Of a stretch of DNA of 64,000 bases, positions 53,820 to 64,000 are shown one piece after another. The notes below the pieces were generated by a model that saw only the letters and a program-made list of their open reading frames with translations, did no database searches and was not told the DNA's origin. The stretch comes from Mytilisepta virgata (taxonomy: Eukaryota > Mollusca > Bivalvia > Mytilida > Mytilidae), in contig CM051521.1 in the NCBI GenBank assembly GCA_028015205.1, positions 63,844,314 to 63,908,313 of the forward strand. Direction: 5' to 3'. Position numbers and translations under genes: made by a program. Position 1 is the stretch's first letter. Each line of letters opens with the position of its first letter.

Positions 53820-56450
53820 CTTATCTTTGTTACAGACTCCTTCCTTGCCAAAGTGTTCCCCTTTCCAAGTATCAAATGGTTGTTTCGTAAGAAAGGGTAA
53901 GTCTCCAAGGTCTGATATAGTATTAGTGTATTATTCAAATAACTATTTAAGAAATAATGTATGGCATCCCATGATATGTATAAGTGGTAACCACTGGGTA
54001 TCATCCCAAATTGCCGAATCCCAAATGGCCGATTCCCACTGCCGAGTCTAATTTGCCGAATCCCAGATTGCCGACTTTTTCTGATTTCGATTCTTCAACC
54101 CACTTCCCAGTTTGCTGAACCCATATTGCCGAATCCCAATTTGCCGATTCTCAGCATATGCAGCTATATCGGTCATAATTATGTTAGGTAACTCTGTTTA
54201 GACTTATTAACTGGTTACCCAATATCGAGAATCTACTGGTCCCGTTCATGCCAGGCATTCATCGTACTTCGATAACTCTGTATTGATTATAGCACGTTCT
54301 CCACGTCTTCACTTTAAAAAACTTTTTATTTGAAATATGTAGTAACATTTCACATGGATTATAATTTCAATATATGAAATTGTGACAATAATTAATAATA
54401 TGAAATTTATCACCAATTTATACAAACTGTCAAAAGTACATAATTACACGTGATAAAGGGTAATGGTGCAAGTTTTTTTTAATTTTTTAAGCCGCGAGAA
54501 AAGCGATTTTTTTTTTTGGTAAAATTTATTTGAGTTTTATCTGAAGAAATTTATTATGCGTAATTAACATGCTGTGTGTTTCAGGTAATTATAACTAATT
54601 AACGATTTGACATGTATATTGTACCTTGACTGTCCGGATGTTTATTGTTCCAACCGTTAATTAAGGTACACAGGTACATTGTATGTATACAGGTAAACCG
54701 TTTGCTGACCAAAAACAGTGTGATTTCATTTTAATAAAGAGGTGTGTGTGTTTAAGGGGGGGGTCACAAAGAATGCAGTGATGAAATATAATTTCAAATG
54801 TCAGATAAGTAACATTTTAATTTATTTTAAATTAATAATTTATCTTTTTGGTATTTATATATTTAACATTTGACATATTATATGAGTAATTCTATTTACT
54901 CGTATATATATTTACTTTGTTATGGCAAGGTAGAAGCTGATTAGGATGGGCGCCATCTTGAATAATAATAGTAAAAAATAACACATTTCAAAATAGCTAA
55001 TTTTCAAATCAATTTGGAAGGGACATAATCAAAATTTAAACTATTGCAATTACGGTATTTCGAAAAGTTATGAAGGTTTTACTCAAACATATGATATATG
55101 AAGACCAAAGGATATACTTTATTAGTAACAAGCGAGACATAAAACAATATGTCTCTAGTAATATATCAGTATCTATAGTATGCATATCCCCCCTTTTTAT
55201 TATAACTTCATCACACAATATATTTGTTTCACTTCCGGTATCAGGTCGCTATATTACTAGAAAGTGTAAAAATTACATATTTTCATTTGAGAAGGGACGA
55301 AGGAAAATCGTAAATTAAACTGACAAATATGGTCTAAAATGTTAGATATATATCTTATCTTTAAAATTGTCCGTGCAAAATTTCCGTAGACACCGAGTTA
55401 TTGACATAATTTGCCTGGTTTATAAGGGTTTGATCGTGAAATAGCCATTAATTACATTGGTTTTAATAAGCGTTCTGTACGAAATATATAGTCGTATTTT
55501 AATCGCTCAGGGACGAAACTTCCTCTGAATTTAAACTGTTGAGAGAAAAATGTGTCAAACATGAATGTTTATACTACAAAATTGGTCGTGCAAAATAACT
55601 TGAAAATTAACCCATAGAGTATAATTTGAAAATTTATTGAACCCCATTGAAATTTCCCATTAGTAAGTCAAAACAATATGGTGGACCTATACGTCACGAA
55701 AGTCACGTGATGACCGCGATAGCTGGAGATGTTTGCCGAACCCATATTGCCGAATCCCAAATTGCCGATTCCCAGTTTGCCGACATTTGCAGAAGTAATA
55801 CTAAATTTTAAAACGATACATCAAAATACCGAATTCGTAATATATATTTTTTTAATTTTGATTTTGTCATAATTTCAGTTGTAAGATGTTTGTAAAAATA
55901 ACAGTTCTAATTAAAGGTACTTATAATTGTAATATTGAAATGTTATGGTGTTAGTCAAGAGTACCACAGCTTGGGTTCATTGTTAAATAATTAATTTACC
56001 AAAAAGTGATTAAAAAAAAATTGTGAAATTTTCTATTCATGGTGTAACAGTAAAACTGTCACAAATTATGGCTATTTTGTGGTAAACCCTTAACCAAGCC
56101 ATAGGCACCAAAATCATTTCCTTCTAATCTTAAAAATTTTAAATGGATTACTGAGTACAAGAAGTTATATTAAATGATCCAATGATTTCAGTCACTATAG
56201 TGCCAGGGATTATCACAAAATTGTCAAATCTTTTACCATAACAAGAGTAGAAAATAATTTCTGTGATACATGTAATTGACATGCTGAGCGGTTACTTGGG
56301 ATATATGTTATTTTTATTCATTTAATAATTACTAGAAATTCAAATTTTGTTGTTTGCAGTCTTTTTTTAACCAAAATTTTGAATGATAAAGTGAAAAAGA
56401 TACCATATGCATAATTGACTTTGTTACAAGGAGTCTCCAGGACTATGACG
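53820..56450 (+). repeat. Second copy of the transporter 3' flank, with an insertion
   Basis: It shares the ordered blocks listed for 48470-49520. The first block ends near 53996 at GGTAACCACTGGG. Unrelated sequence with TTGCCGA arrays then runs to about 55800, and the remaining blocks resume near 56090. No part of the transporter coding sequence is in this copy. Confidence 0.6.
54005..55797 (+). mobile_element. Insertion bounded by TTGCCGAATCCCA arrays
   Basis: At 54010-54155 variants of TTGCCGAATCCCA and TTGCCGATTCCCA recur about eight times. At 55733-55793 they recur about five times in the same orientation. The 1.6 kb between is AT-rich, without a frame that I recognise. It splits the duplicated flank, so it looks like a mobile insertion, but no target duplication was identified. 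Confidence 0.45.
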
Positions 56451-58190
56451 TCGACGTATTACCTATTTGTCCAGTCACACTGAATTGCCTGTTTCAGTGA
56501 AAGTCACAACAGCTTTTTTCATGATGTGACTTTATTTTCATGTGGCATTAAATAATAACCTGTGAATACATATATGTACATATAACTATGAAATTTTCTA
56601 CTTTAATTCAATTGCAGTTATAGATATCTTTTCTTCATTTCATCTTTCAGTCCGTCATTAGGCCTTTATAGGCTTGATTTGTTCACGTTCTCAGCATTTA
56701 TAAATACGTCACTATATACTAATTCATGGAAAGTCGGAAGCGTGAAAATGATATCAATTTTTATCTGTGGATATGCCACTTCCTGTTTCACTATGCCACA
56801 TTACATTTTTTACTATAATTACTAAAGAAAATTTCGGTCATCAAATATAGAGCAAAACTAGATTTGAAGCTTAACCATGGTGAGTTGTGAGCTGGGTCTT
56901 GTGCCATAGCCACTCTGGTTACACTTTTTCAATGTGGCTACTATAGAAATGTTATGTCACAGCAACACCTAATGCATAATTTTTCACCGGGAACAAACAC
57001 TACAGTACAACCAAATTAATTCAAAAACAAATATTAAATTAAAAAGAGACAGCATGAAAAGTGAGCATACATGTATCCCCATAAACAGCACAAGCGGGAA
57101 AAGGGTTGATGCAGCAAGATAAATCCATGTCTCAGATGGATATGGTCAATGCAGGTGTTGTTTAATAAGACATTTAAGTGATGGCTTTTTATTTTCCTTC
57201 CGCAGATTTAATTTCAGGAGTAACTGAAATATTTTAGGATCTCCACCAACCGATTTCAGTACCTTTTGAAATATTCTTGGATCACCAGAAATCAATGTCT
57301 AGAGGTCCTGAAATCGATTTATGGACCTCATTCAACATGTTACATTTTTTCAGGAGTCGTTCTTGAAATCAAATTGTGGAAATCTATAAATATCTAAGGA
57401 CCTCTTGGAATAAGATAATTTTGTCTTATTCAAAAGTCAAGGGTCACTGAAATAACGCTTCTTTCGAGGACAGAGAAAAGCCAAATTAGAAATAAATGAT
57501 TAATACTGTTTCCTTTTAAATATACAAACCATATATTGCAAATTGCACATATATTTTGGCTTGATTCTTTCAAATTCTGCTGGGAAACCGAACAATACGT
57601 CTGACAACCTAGCTCAACTATATACTCTGTGTTTGCATAATACTAGTTAAAGTTGTACAGAATATTCTCCCATCATGACATATTGTTCAAAGATTTTGAT
57701 TATGTAAATAATATATCTTTCGAAGAAGTCTAAAAATATGATTACCGAACTGATATTTGATGTAAGTGCCAAGACCTCTACTCACTTTACACATACATAG
57801 TAGAACTGGGTCTATATCCACTGTTTTTAAGCATCTCAACTTATAGTTAGTATTAAAACTGAAGAACACACTGATAAGCTACTGTACCGTGAGTTTTTGA
57901 GGAAGACCAACAATAAATTTTCAATAAAGTTCATGCTAGATAAAATCCATTTATGAACTTATAATTAATTTCGGTATTTTGTGATACGTTTTATTAAACA
58001 TATGCCTGGAACTATATTTGATTGATATTTTTCAAAACATTTACAATGATTTCGAAATATTCAAACACAACAGTTACCCAGTTATCACATATGAAAAGAT
58101 ACTGGGAAATTCAATCTACAAAAATATTTTATTTTTAGCATAAATGTTAAGTAAAAACCTGCGTTTTTAAAATCCATGAAATCATGAGAA
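56451..58190. other. Intergenic, nothing firm
   Basis: ATGTGGCATTAAATAATAA at 56540-56560 resembles a SINE family 2 tail. The stretch 57190-57480 has loosely repeated CTGAAAT/ATTTCAG words. No gene, RNA or clear element is seen. Confidence 0.35.
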
Positions 58191-58524
58191 TTATATTAAA
58201 TGGAATTCGTCTAGCAGTAGAAACGGGAAGACAGAGCAGATCGACCAGCAGTACAAGCCTGTGAGAGAAATGGTAAATCCTGCAAAGAAATAAAATGAAA
58301 AATGACTTTCTTCTACTCTGTCCTATATATAATTCAGTTAGAGATAACTTTATTTCATTATTGAAAAAAAATGTATGTCTGTACCTATTAGAAAACTCTT
58401 GCGATACTTTATATTATCTACCGAAATGACTGTGTGTCTTTTCTTAAACGAAAGGTAGTTCATCGTGTTCATGTAGATGGGATCTATTGAAAATAGATTT
58501 TATGTGATTTTTGTCGATCATGCG

Positions 58525-59000
58525 AACTATGTCGCGGAAGCGAGACATAGCGATCCTACATTCCGTCGTCGGCGGCGTCAACATTTAAATTCACTCTGTG
58601 GTTAAAGTTTTTTTTAAACATTAATAACTTTCTTAAACCATCCCGGATTTTAACCAAACTTAGATAGAAGCTTGTTCGTGATCAAAAGATAGTATTCAGA
58701 GGAAAAATTTTTAATAATTTTTGCCCATTTTTCCGTATTTTACTTGTAAATGATCTTAGTTTTTCTCCCATTTAACATTACATATGTTATATTTCCCAAT
58801 TTAGAGAAATTTATAATATACAAAATCGGAAATATAACACATACAGTCTGCAGTTAAAGTGTTTAAAATATTAATTACTTTCTTAAAACCATGCATCCTG
58901 GATTTTTACCAAACGTTCACAGAAGCTTCTGTATGATTAATCAATAACATGTGGAGAAAAATTATGTACATTCAACTATTACACTGAAATCATAGACAAC
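58525..59000 (+). repeat. Hairpin-headed repeat, CTATGTCGC family, with two internal units
   Basis: The head CTATGTCGCGGAAGCGAGAC with ATAG is a palindrome. CCTACATTCCGTCGTCGGCG follows. Two units with TTAAAGT, TAATAACTTTCTTAAACCAT and GATTTTAACCAAAC come near 58600 and 58855. Confidence 0.6.
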
Positions 59001-59775
59001 AGCAAAAGCAGGCGAGACACTGGGTTCCGATGAACGATTACGAATTGTATGTATATAAAGGTATAATTTGTATCGGATTATGCAAACTTCATTAAGCTTT
59101 ATCCAATAAAAATTTCGGAATTTTGAATTGAATTTAAATCAATCGTTTGGTGTGGGGTTTTATTATACACAAGGCGTCTGAAACAGTCTTATAATGAAGT
59201 TCAATTTTGTTTTAAAAAGACAGAGTAGAGAATTTATCTCCAAAAATTACCAACCTGGGATAAAACCCGGAATCATGTGCTAAAGAGTAGCTAATTGAGG
59301 TTGGTTATAAACCTCTTACAGTTCTATAGCCCCTGCTATCGTACACAAGGGAAGCCCCGTTAAAAACCGAGCAGAATTTGGATGGATAAATAAAATATGC
59401 CTGAAACACAAGATTTGACAACAAATTTGAGGAACAGACTCATATGAGAGTCATGTTGCACCATTTGTAAACAAAAAGCGAGACATGAGTTTTAAATATT
59501 GTTCAACTCCAGTGGCGTACGTACACCTTCTAAACCGCTGAGACAAATATTTCCTTCACCTTCCAGTAGGACGTATACGTCGATAAAGATTTTTTTAGGC
59601 TTTTACTTAAGTTCATATCTTAATTTAAAGCATGGCTCTATGAACTAGCAAAGCGTGTATAAATCTCGCTTTATATACCATCATATGACATTCTTTACGG
59701 TTTTTGCGTGCGCTAATATTGCATTTTTGACTTCCAATTTCATGGAAACCTCAGCTCAGTGAAATACTAATACAA
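59001..59775. other. Intergenic, no recognised feature
   Basis: Only short non-conserved frames and AT-rich sequence are visible. Confidence 0.35.
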
Positions 59776-59784
59776 AGAGAAATA

Positions 59785-59880
59785 TAGAACTTAGAACCTT
59801 ATTTGCAAGAAATACACCCATAGGAGTCAATGCAATGCAAACATGATATACAAAATTGACAGCAGTACAAATAAAAAACA
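59785..59880 (+). repeat. Dispersed repeat, copy 2 (partner at 20735-20830)
   Basis: CTTATTTGCAAGAAATACAC, GGAGTCAATGCAATGCAAAC and ATACAAAATTGACAGCAGTA match the first copy with few changes. Confidence 0.6.
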
Positions 59881-60275
59881 TGTAAGCAATTATAATTCAA
59901 CATACAATAAAGTCGATGAACTTTGACCGATTTGGACCCTATTTTCGTAGTGTCAATGACTGCTTTATAAAGTCACAAACATGTGGTAACAGTTCTAATT
60001 TTAAGTTAATATTTGTTTGATATGTTCCAAATTTATTAGAAATATAGTGAAAAAAGGCATGAGTAAATGTTTGTAGCTATCTGGAATGTAATCTAATCCT
60101 CAACATAGTCTTTGTATCTCATTACAAAAGTCATTATCAACTGAAAATTAAAGGGTCTTCTATTCAAAATATTATCCCCCCCAAAAAAAAGAAAAAATCA
60201 AAATCAAAAGATTGTTAAGCAGAAAACAATACATGTAATGTTTACCTGCATTGTTCATTCAATAAACATTAAGTG

Positions 60276-60497
60276 TTATATCAACCTATCAAATTCAAAT
60301 CGATGGGTAATGGGTAAAACTTTGGTTGAGTAGTTTTCCATGAAATCAAGCAGTGCTGGAAATTTTATCATAATATGAATATTATACCATAAACTGCTCC
60401 GTCGAGTTCTAGCTGGTGAAGTATTTATTGCTAAAGCGAAAAGTTTTGTCTCCCTTCTTCTATCACAGTCATCCCCAAATTCATCAATTAATTTGGT
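60276..60497 (-). other. Unidentified open frame, possible terminal exon
   Basis: An open frame of 73 codons ends at TAA (60278-60276). It begins after an in-frame stop and an AG at 60499-60498, the form of an acceptor. It includes DEFGDDCDRRRETKLFALAI and a following NTSPARTRRSS, a composition more protein-like than its surroundings. I do not recognise the family. It lies about 200 bases from the DHFR exon on the opposite strand. A chance frame or a transposon fragment is equally possible. Confidence 0.2.
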
Positions 60498-60604
60498 CTA
60501 CGAGTTCCAGTGGAAGCAATCAGAAGTAAAAAACCAATATGTCATTTTAATTTTTTTTATTGGAAATTTTTATTCCGAAAATAGGATTGAATATAGATGG
60601 GACG

Positions 60605-60702
60605 AACAATTAATAGGGCGAAAGGACTCATGACAGCATGGGGCAATTCGCCCTTATGAAAAGGGGGAGACAATTTCAACATTCCCGCTAAAAAAATAAA
60701 AT
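60605..60702 (+). promoter_or_regulatory. Candidate DHFR promoter with E2F-like sites
   Basis: ATTCCCGC at 60681-60688, 15 bases before the ATG, resembles an E2F site. GGGCGAAA at about 60616-60623 and TTCGCCC at 60647-60653 form an inverted pair of the same type. E2F control of DHFR is well established in vertebrates. The link here is an inference from position and motif. No TATA box is evident. Confidence 0.4.
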
Positions 60703-60788
60703 ATGTCAAGATCTACTTTGAATTTGATAGTTGCTGCGTGCAATAACAGGGGCATTGGTAAAAACGGACAGCTTCCATGGAAAATAAG
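60703..60788 (+). CDS. DHFR: Dihydrofolate reductase, first coding exon
   Basis: The 86-base exon reads MSRSTLN followed by LIVAACNNRGIGKNGQLPW and KI, ending AG at a GTTTCT donor in phase 2. The N-terminal block hydrophobic-VA-N-GIGKNG-LPW is the folate- and NADPH-binding start of DHFR, which reduces dihydrofolate to tetrahydrofolate. Both the 86-base length and the phase agree, from memory, with the first coding exon of vertebrate DHFR. The expected next exon (NEFxYFQRMT-like) was not found in the remaining 3.2 kb, so intron 1 is long or the copy is partial. A lone exon from a broken duplicate cannot be excluded. Confidence 0.75.
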
Positions 60789-63560
60789 GTTTCTAAATGG
60801 TCCATATGACTTCAACTCAACATGCATCAACTAGTCTTTATCTTCCTCCTCTAGACACTATCTAGTTGCAGGAGCTTCGCTTTCAACACAGCCACAGGTG
60901 CTCGTTACAATTGACACAGTATTTCATCTGTGACTGACCCGGCCCCGATCTATAATACCATAACAAAAGGGAGGAATCAATTCAGAGAGCAGCAAATTGC
61001 AAATCGTCAGAATTTTTTTCTGTTCTCCATCCAGTCTGCTTTTTTATGATTATACAAAATGCCTAACTTTTAGCCCTAATTTCCCACCAAACAGTTGTAT
61101 TGGCTCATTTTAGTCCAATATCTGATGAAATCAGAACCCCCTGTCCGGAAGTGACAAACATTTGTATAATTTCCGCTAAGTTTGACATATCCATTCCGGA
61201 GATAATTTGGAACTAAATTTTTTTATTGGAATACCTTTGGGGTCAAGTATGTGAGGAAAGGAAAATTCTGGTAAGTTCAAAATTATCTCCGAAATGGATA
61301 AGTCAAATTTGGCAGAAATTATACAAGATTTCAAACTTTAAAGGTAGACTCCAAACTTTGGAGAAACAAAACAGATGCCAACATGTGACAAAAGGCAGGA
61401 TTGAATATCACCTGCAATCGAATAAAAGTATATTTTAAGAAAAAATTGACGAGCTTGTGACAAAAAAGAAGGTAGGGTCAGATATTCAGCTTAAAAGTGG
61501 TAGGATCAACGATCACTTCATTTGCACCCCCCCTCCATAGGAATGAAAAGGTGGCCCCTGTAAATCTTTAAAATTTTACTATGTTTTCATCTTATCTTTT
61601 CCTTTTTGTTTATAACTTAATTGTAAAGTCACAATGAGTTAAGTATTGTCAATTTCCTTAGTTAAGGTCCTACTTAAGTTGTGTATGCCACTTAAGTTTA
61701 AGGAAATTTTTAATGAAATCCTAGTCTGAGAAACACTAAAATTAAGTTTATGCATTCAGGTCCTGAACCCCATAGAAATAGCACAATTCTTTTTTCACAC
61801 CCTGACATTTTATACCCCACAAATATACTTTCAATATTATGAAAATCTTGGGATCACGAAATAAGAAACCTAAATGGAACCTATGCCCTTCACAGGAAAG
61901 GCCAAATTGGAGATAAATAAATGCTTCTGGGTGGCAAAATCTCATTGCCCATGGCCATAATAAAAAATTTTCATACCAATTTGATACACAAGTGTGAGAT
62001 GTGCACATTTTGTCGATTTACGACTTATCAGTTGTGAGCGACGCCTAACTTGTTGAAAAAAAACCAAAAGGTAGATAAATGTAACTTATATTTCTTCCGT
62101 TCATAGGGAATTATCAACACAAAACAATTGGATGGAACTATACATGTATATCATACTATTTTGCTTAACGGTACATACAAATTATTCAGTATAGCCCATT
62201 TTCCATATCAGTCTCGAATTTTTCTGCAGCGCTGCTTATCTAGCTGACGCTGTGCGTAAGATTGTTAGCACGCTGGCAATAACTTTGTACTGTGCAATCT
62301 AACCTCTTTCCTGTTTGCGTATTGATACAATGTTTGAAAGTAGTGCAGTCTCCATTATCAGGGCCCTGTTCAACCTGAACCAGTCTCAGTTGTAGACTTG
62401 TGCATTACCTGGGGACATTTTGATCTCTTTTCTTTTAAATATATTTAATTACATAATTCTTGTACAATGCGACTCATTGTAAGCCTTTAATTTCGATGTT
62501 TATACAATCCAGAAAGCGTGTCTCAAAGATAGGTCAAGTCCATCACCTAATAAACTATTGATACGATTCATTGCTATGCCACATCGATTAGTTGAAAATT
62601 TAAACAAGTTCATTGTCAATATCGGTCGTCACATAACAGATATGAATTCCCACGCTCAGTTGTGCTGTTGGACTTATTGATACCGTAATATTTTCATGAA
62701 TATTTTTGCGTATGACCAAAAAATAAATAATTGTTTGTTTCCCCAAACCGGGCGGTATCAATTTATCAGTTTCGTACACATCTTTCTAGACTATTTAGTG
62801 TTTTTTCGGAGAGGGCTTATATAGGTTTAGCTAAATATAAATTATCATTATATGAAGGAAAAAAAATATGCGAAGTGTGCAGTACATTCTTATTTTAGAA
62901 AGGTACTCTGTTTTATACGGAATGGAATAAAAGAAACAACAATTAAAGTTATTAATTGACCCGATTTATTTTTGTTGATTCCATACAGGATCCATCTTAT
63001 TTGACTCTCACTTTGCCAAAGGTTATTCTGTTGGCCCATTGTTGGCTCAATAGTTCTGAGCCAACTGTTATTTTTTAATTAATGGGCAATTTCATGCAAT
63101 TTTTTTCAGTGTATTCTCGCATATTTTATATATACAAATACATGAAATATGGAAAATTGGTATAGATTTCCTAAAAAAATATTCGTTAATTTGTCCTGCA
63201 CCCGATGTTAGTTTTTTAATAATTGCACAATATTCACAAGAGCTTTTTAAAACCATAAATTAATATAGATTAGATATAAAATATATGTTTTATAAGAGAT
63301 GAAGTTTTATAAAATGATCTAAAATGTGTTACTGATAAAAAAAAATTCTTTCATCTTATTAATTTTTCTGTGTTGTGAATATTTGTTTCCGGTTAATAGA
63401 TAAATTGTAAATGTGTGATTGAGAATGTGATCTAGATGCTGCAATAAAGATAAACAGCTGTTTTTGATTATACAAGGAGTGTCAGTTCTCTCATTTATAA
63501 ATTTCGCGCCTTTAATTAGCGTCTTTGTCTGTGGAACCATATAACAACAAGGTCCACATA
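60789..63560 (+). other. Probable DHFR intron 1, no exon found
   Basis: I looked for the second DHFR exon and did not see it. A diverged TCGTCGATTTACGACTT repeat lies at 61965-62080. The pair TTGTTGGCTCAATA/TGAGCCAACTGTTA near 63040-63072 is a small hairpin. Nothing else stands out. Confidence 0.4.
61965..62080 (+). repeat. Dispersed repeat with TCGTCGATTTACGACTT motif, copy 3
   Basis: TTTGATACACAAGTGTGAGA, TTTTGTCGATTTACGACTT and CGCCTAACTTGTTGAAAAA follow the order of copies 1 and 2. Confidence 0.5.
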
Positions 63561-63567
63561 ATCACCT

Positions 63568-63740
63568 GGGGCCTTATTTTCGAAGGTATCTTAGGACCAT
63601 CCTAAGACATATCATGATATCTTAGTCCTAAGTGCTATTTTCGATTGTGCCTCAAGTTTTTCTTAAAATTATCCTAAATTTAGGATGTCAATTTAGTTGA
63701 CTTAAGATGATCTTAGGAATATCTTAAGTTAAGAATAAAC
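63568..63740. repeat. Palindrome-rich repeat of TCTTAGGA/TCCTAAG words
   Basis: GGCCTTATTTTCGAAGGTAT, ATCTTAGGACCATCCTAAGA, ATCATGATATCTTAGTCCTA and later GATGATCTTAGGAATATCTT are alternating orientations of one word. It looks like the edge of a foldback element; the right end may lie outside the window. Confidence 0.45.
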
Positions 63741-64000
63741 ATATGATATCCTAATTTGTAAAAAATGTACATTTAATGATTTTGTCTTTTAATGAAGTTG
63801 GATTAACAATCAGAGTTCATTTTTAATAAATAATATTTTTTGTAGTTTTCTGGACAAAAAGCGAATTTCATAATTTTATATTGACTTTTTAATTAAGCTA
63901 TTTTATATTGTGAGAAAACCAAGCAACATATTTAAAAAAAATAAGCATCTGTAATAAAACAAAGATATCAAGTTAACATAAATGACTTCTATTACTTCTT

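Noticed and set aside
58195..58270. Possible short exon with AG and GT on either side
   Set aside because: Acceptor- and donor-like signals can be read on both strands, the frame is under 25 codons and no family is recognised.

Overview
The window is eukaryotic DNA from an animal with large AT-rich introns and a dense load of dispersed repeats. It most likely comes from a bivalve mollusc, and probably a mussel (Mytilus-like). This placement rests on recognisable invertebrate gene structures and on repeat families I remember as typical of bivalves: tandem-core elements of the pearl type, tRNA-derived SINEs, and hairpin-headed repeats. No database search was possible, so the species is an inference.

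Three protein-coding genes can be read exon by exon. (1) On the minus strand, from 11125 to beyond the left edge, lies the 5' part of a GPR158/GPR179-like orphan class C receptor (compare fly CG31760). Five exons with fully compatible splice phases give 801 residues. They encode a signal peptide, a Cache-like module, an EGF-like exon, a linker with a strong furin-type site, and a second Cache-like module. The seven-helix part lies outside. (2) On the plus strand, 29963-48218 is a complete nine-exon SLC38A7/8-like sodium-coupled neutral amino acid transporter of 458 residues. All junctions are in phase; the first intron appears to use a GC donor. (3) On the plus strand, 60703-60788 is the first coding exon of dihydrofolate reductase with E2F-like sites just upstream. 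The rest of that gene would lie to the right of the window or in sequence I could not recognise.

Everything else is intergenic or intronic and mostly mobile. From left to right: a hAT-like MITE, a tandem-core element and several inverted-repeat elements in the receptor introns; a LINE remnant and a SINE (12-14 kb); two decayed LINE copies (17-21 kb); a foldback element with many copies of one 15-base motif (22.3-22.8 kb); a 4.1 kb element with GC-rich inverted termini carrying ETS-, CRE- and NRF1-like motifs and two small zinc-binding ORFs (24.1-28.2 kb); then SINEs, MITEs, a 30-base minisatellite and many tandem-core elements inside the transporter introns. Right of the transporter (48-60 kb) are a duplicated 3' flank, arrays of short motifs, a hexamer repeat and more hairpin-headed repeats.

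The three genes have no evident functional link. The most unusual items are the duplicated Cache-EGF module with an internal protease-like site, the 4.1 kb inverted-repeat element, and the families of repeats that begin or end in conserved hairpins. Exon boundaries were placed by eye from GT/AG signals, phase and family resemblance. Repeat boundaries are approximate unless a target-site duplication is stated.
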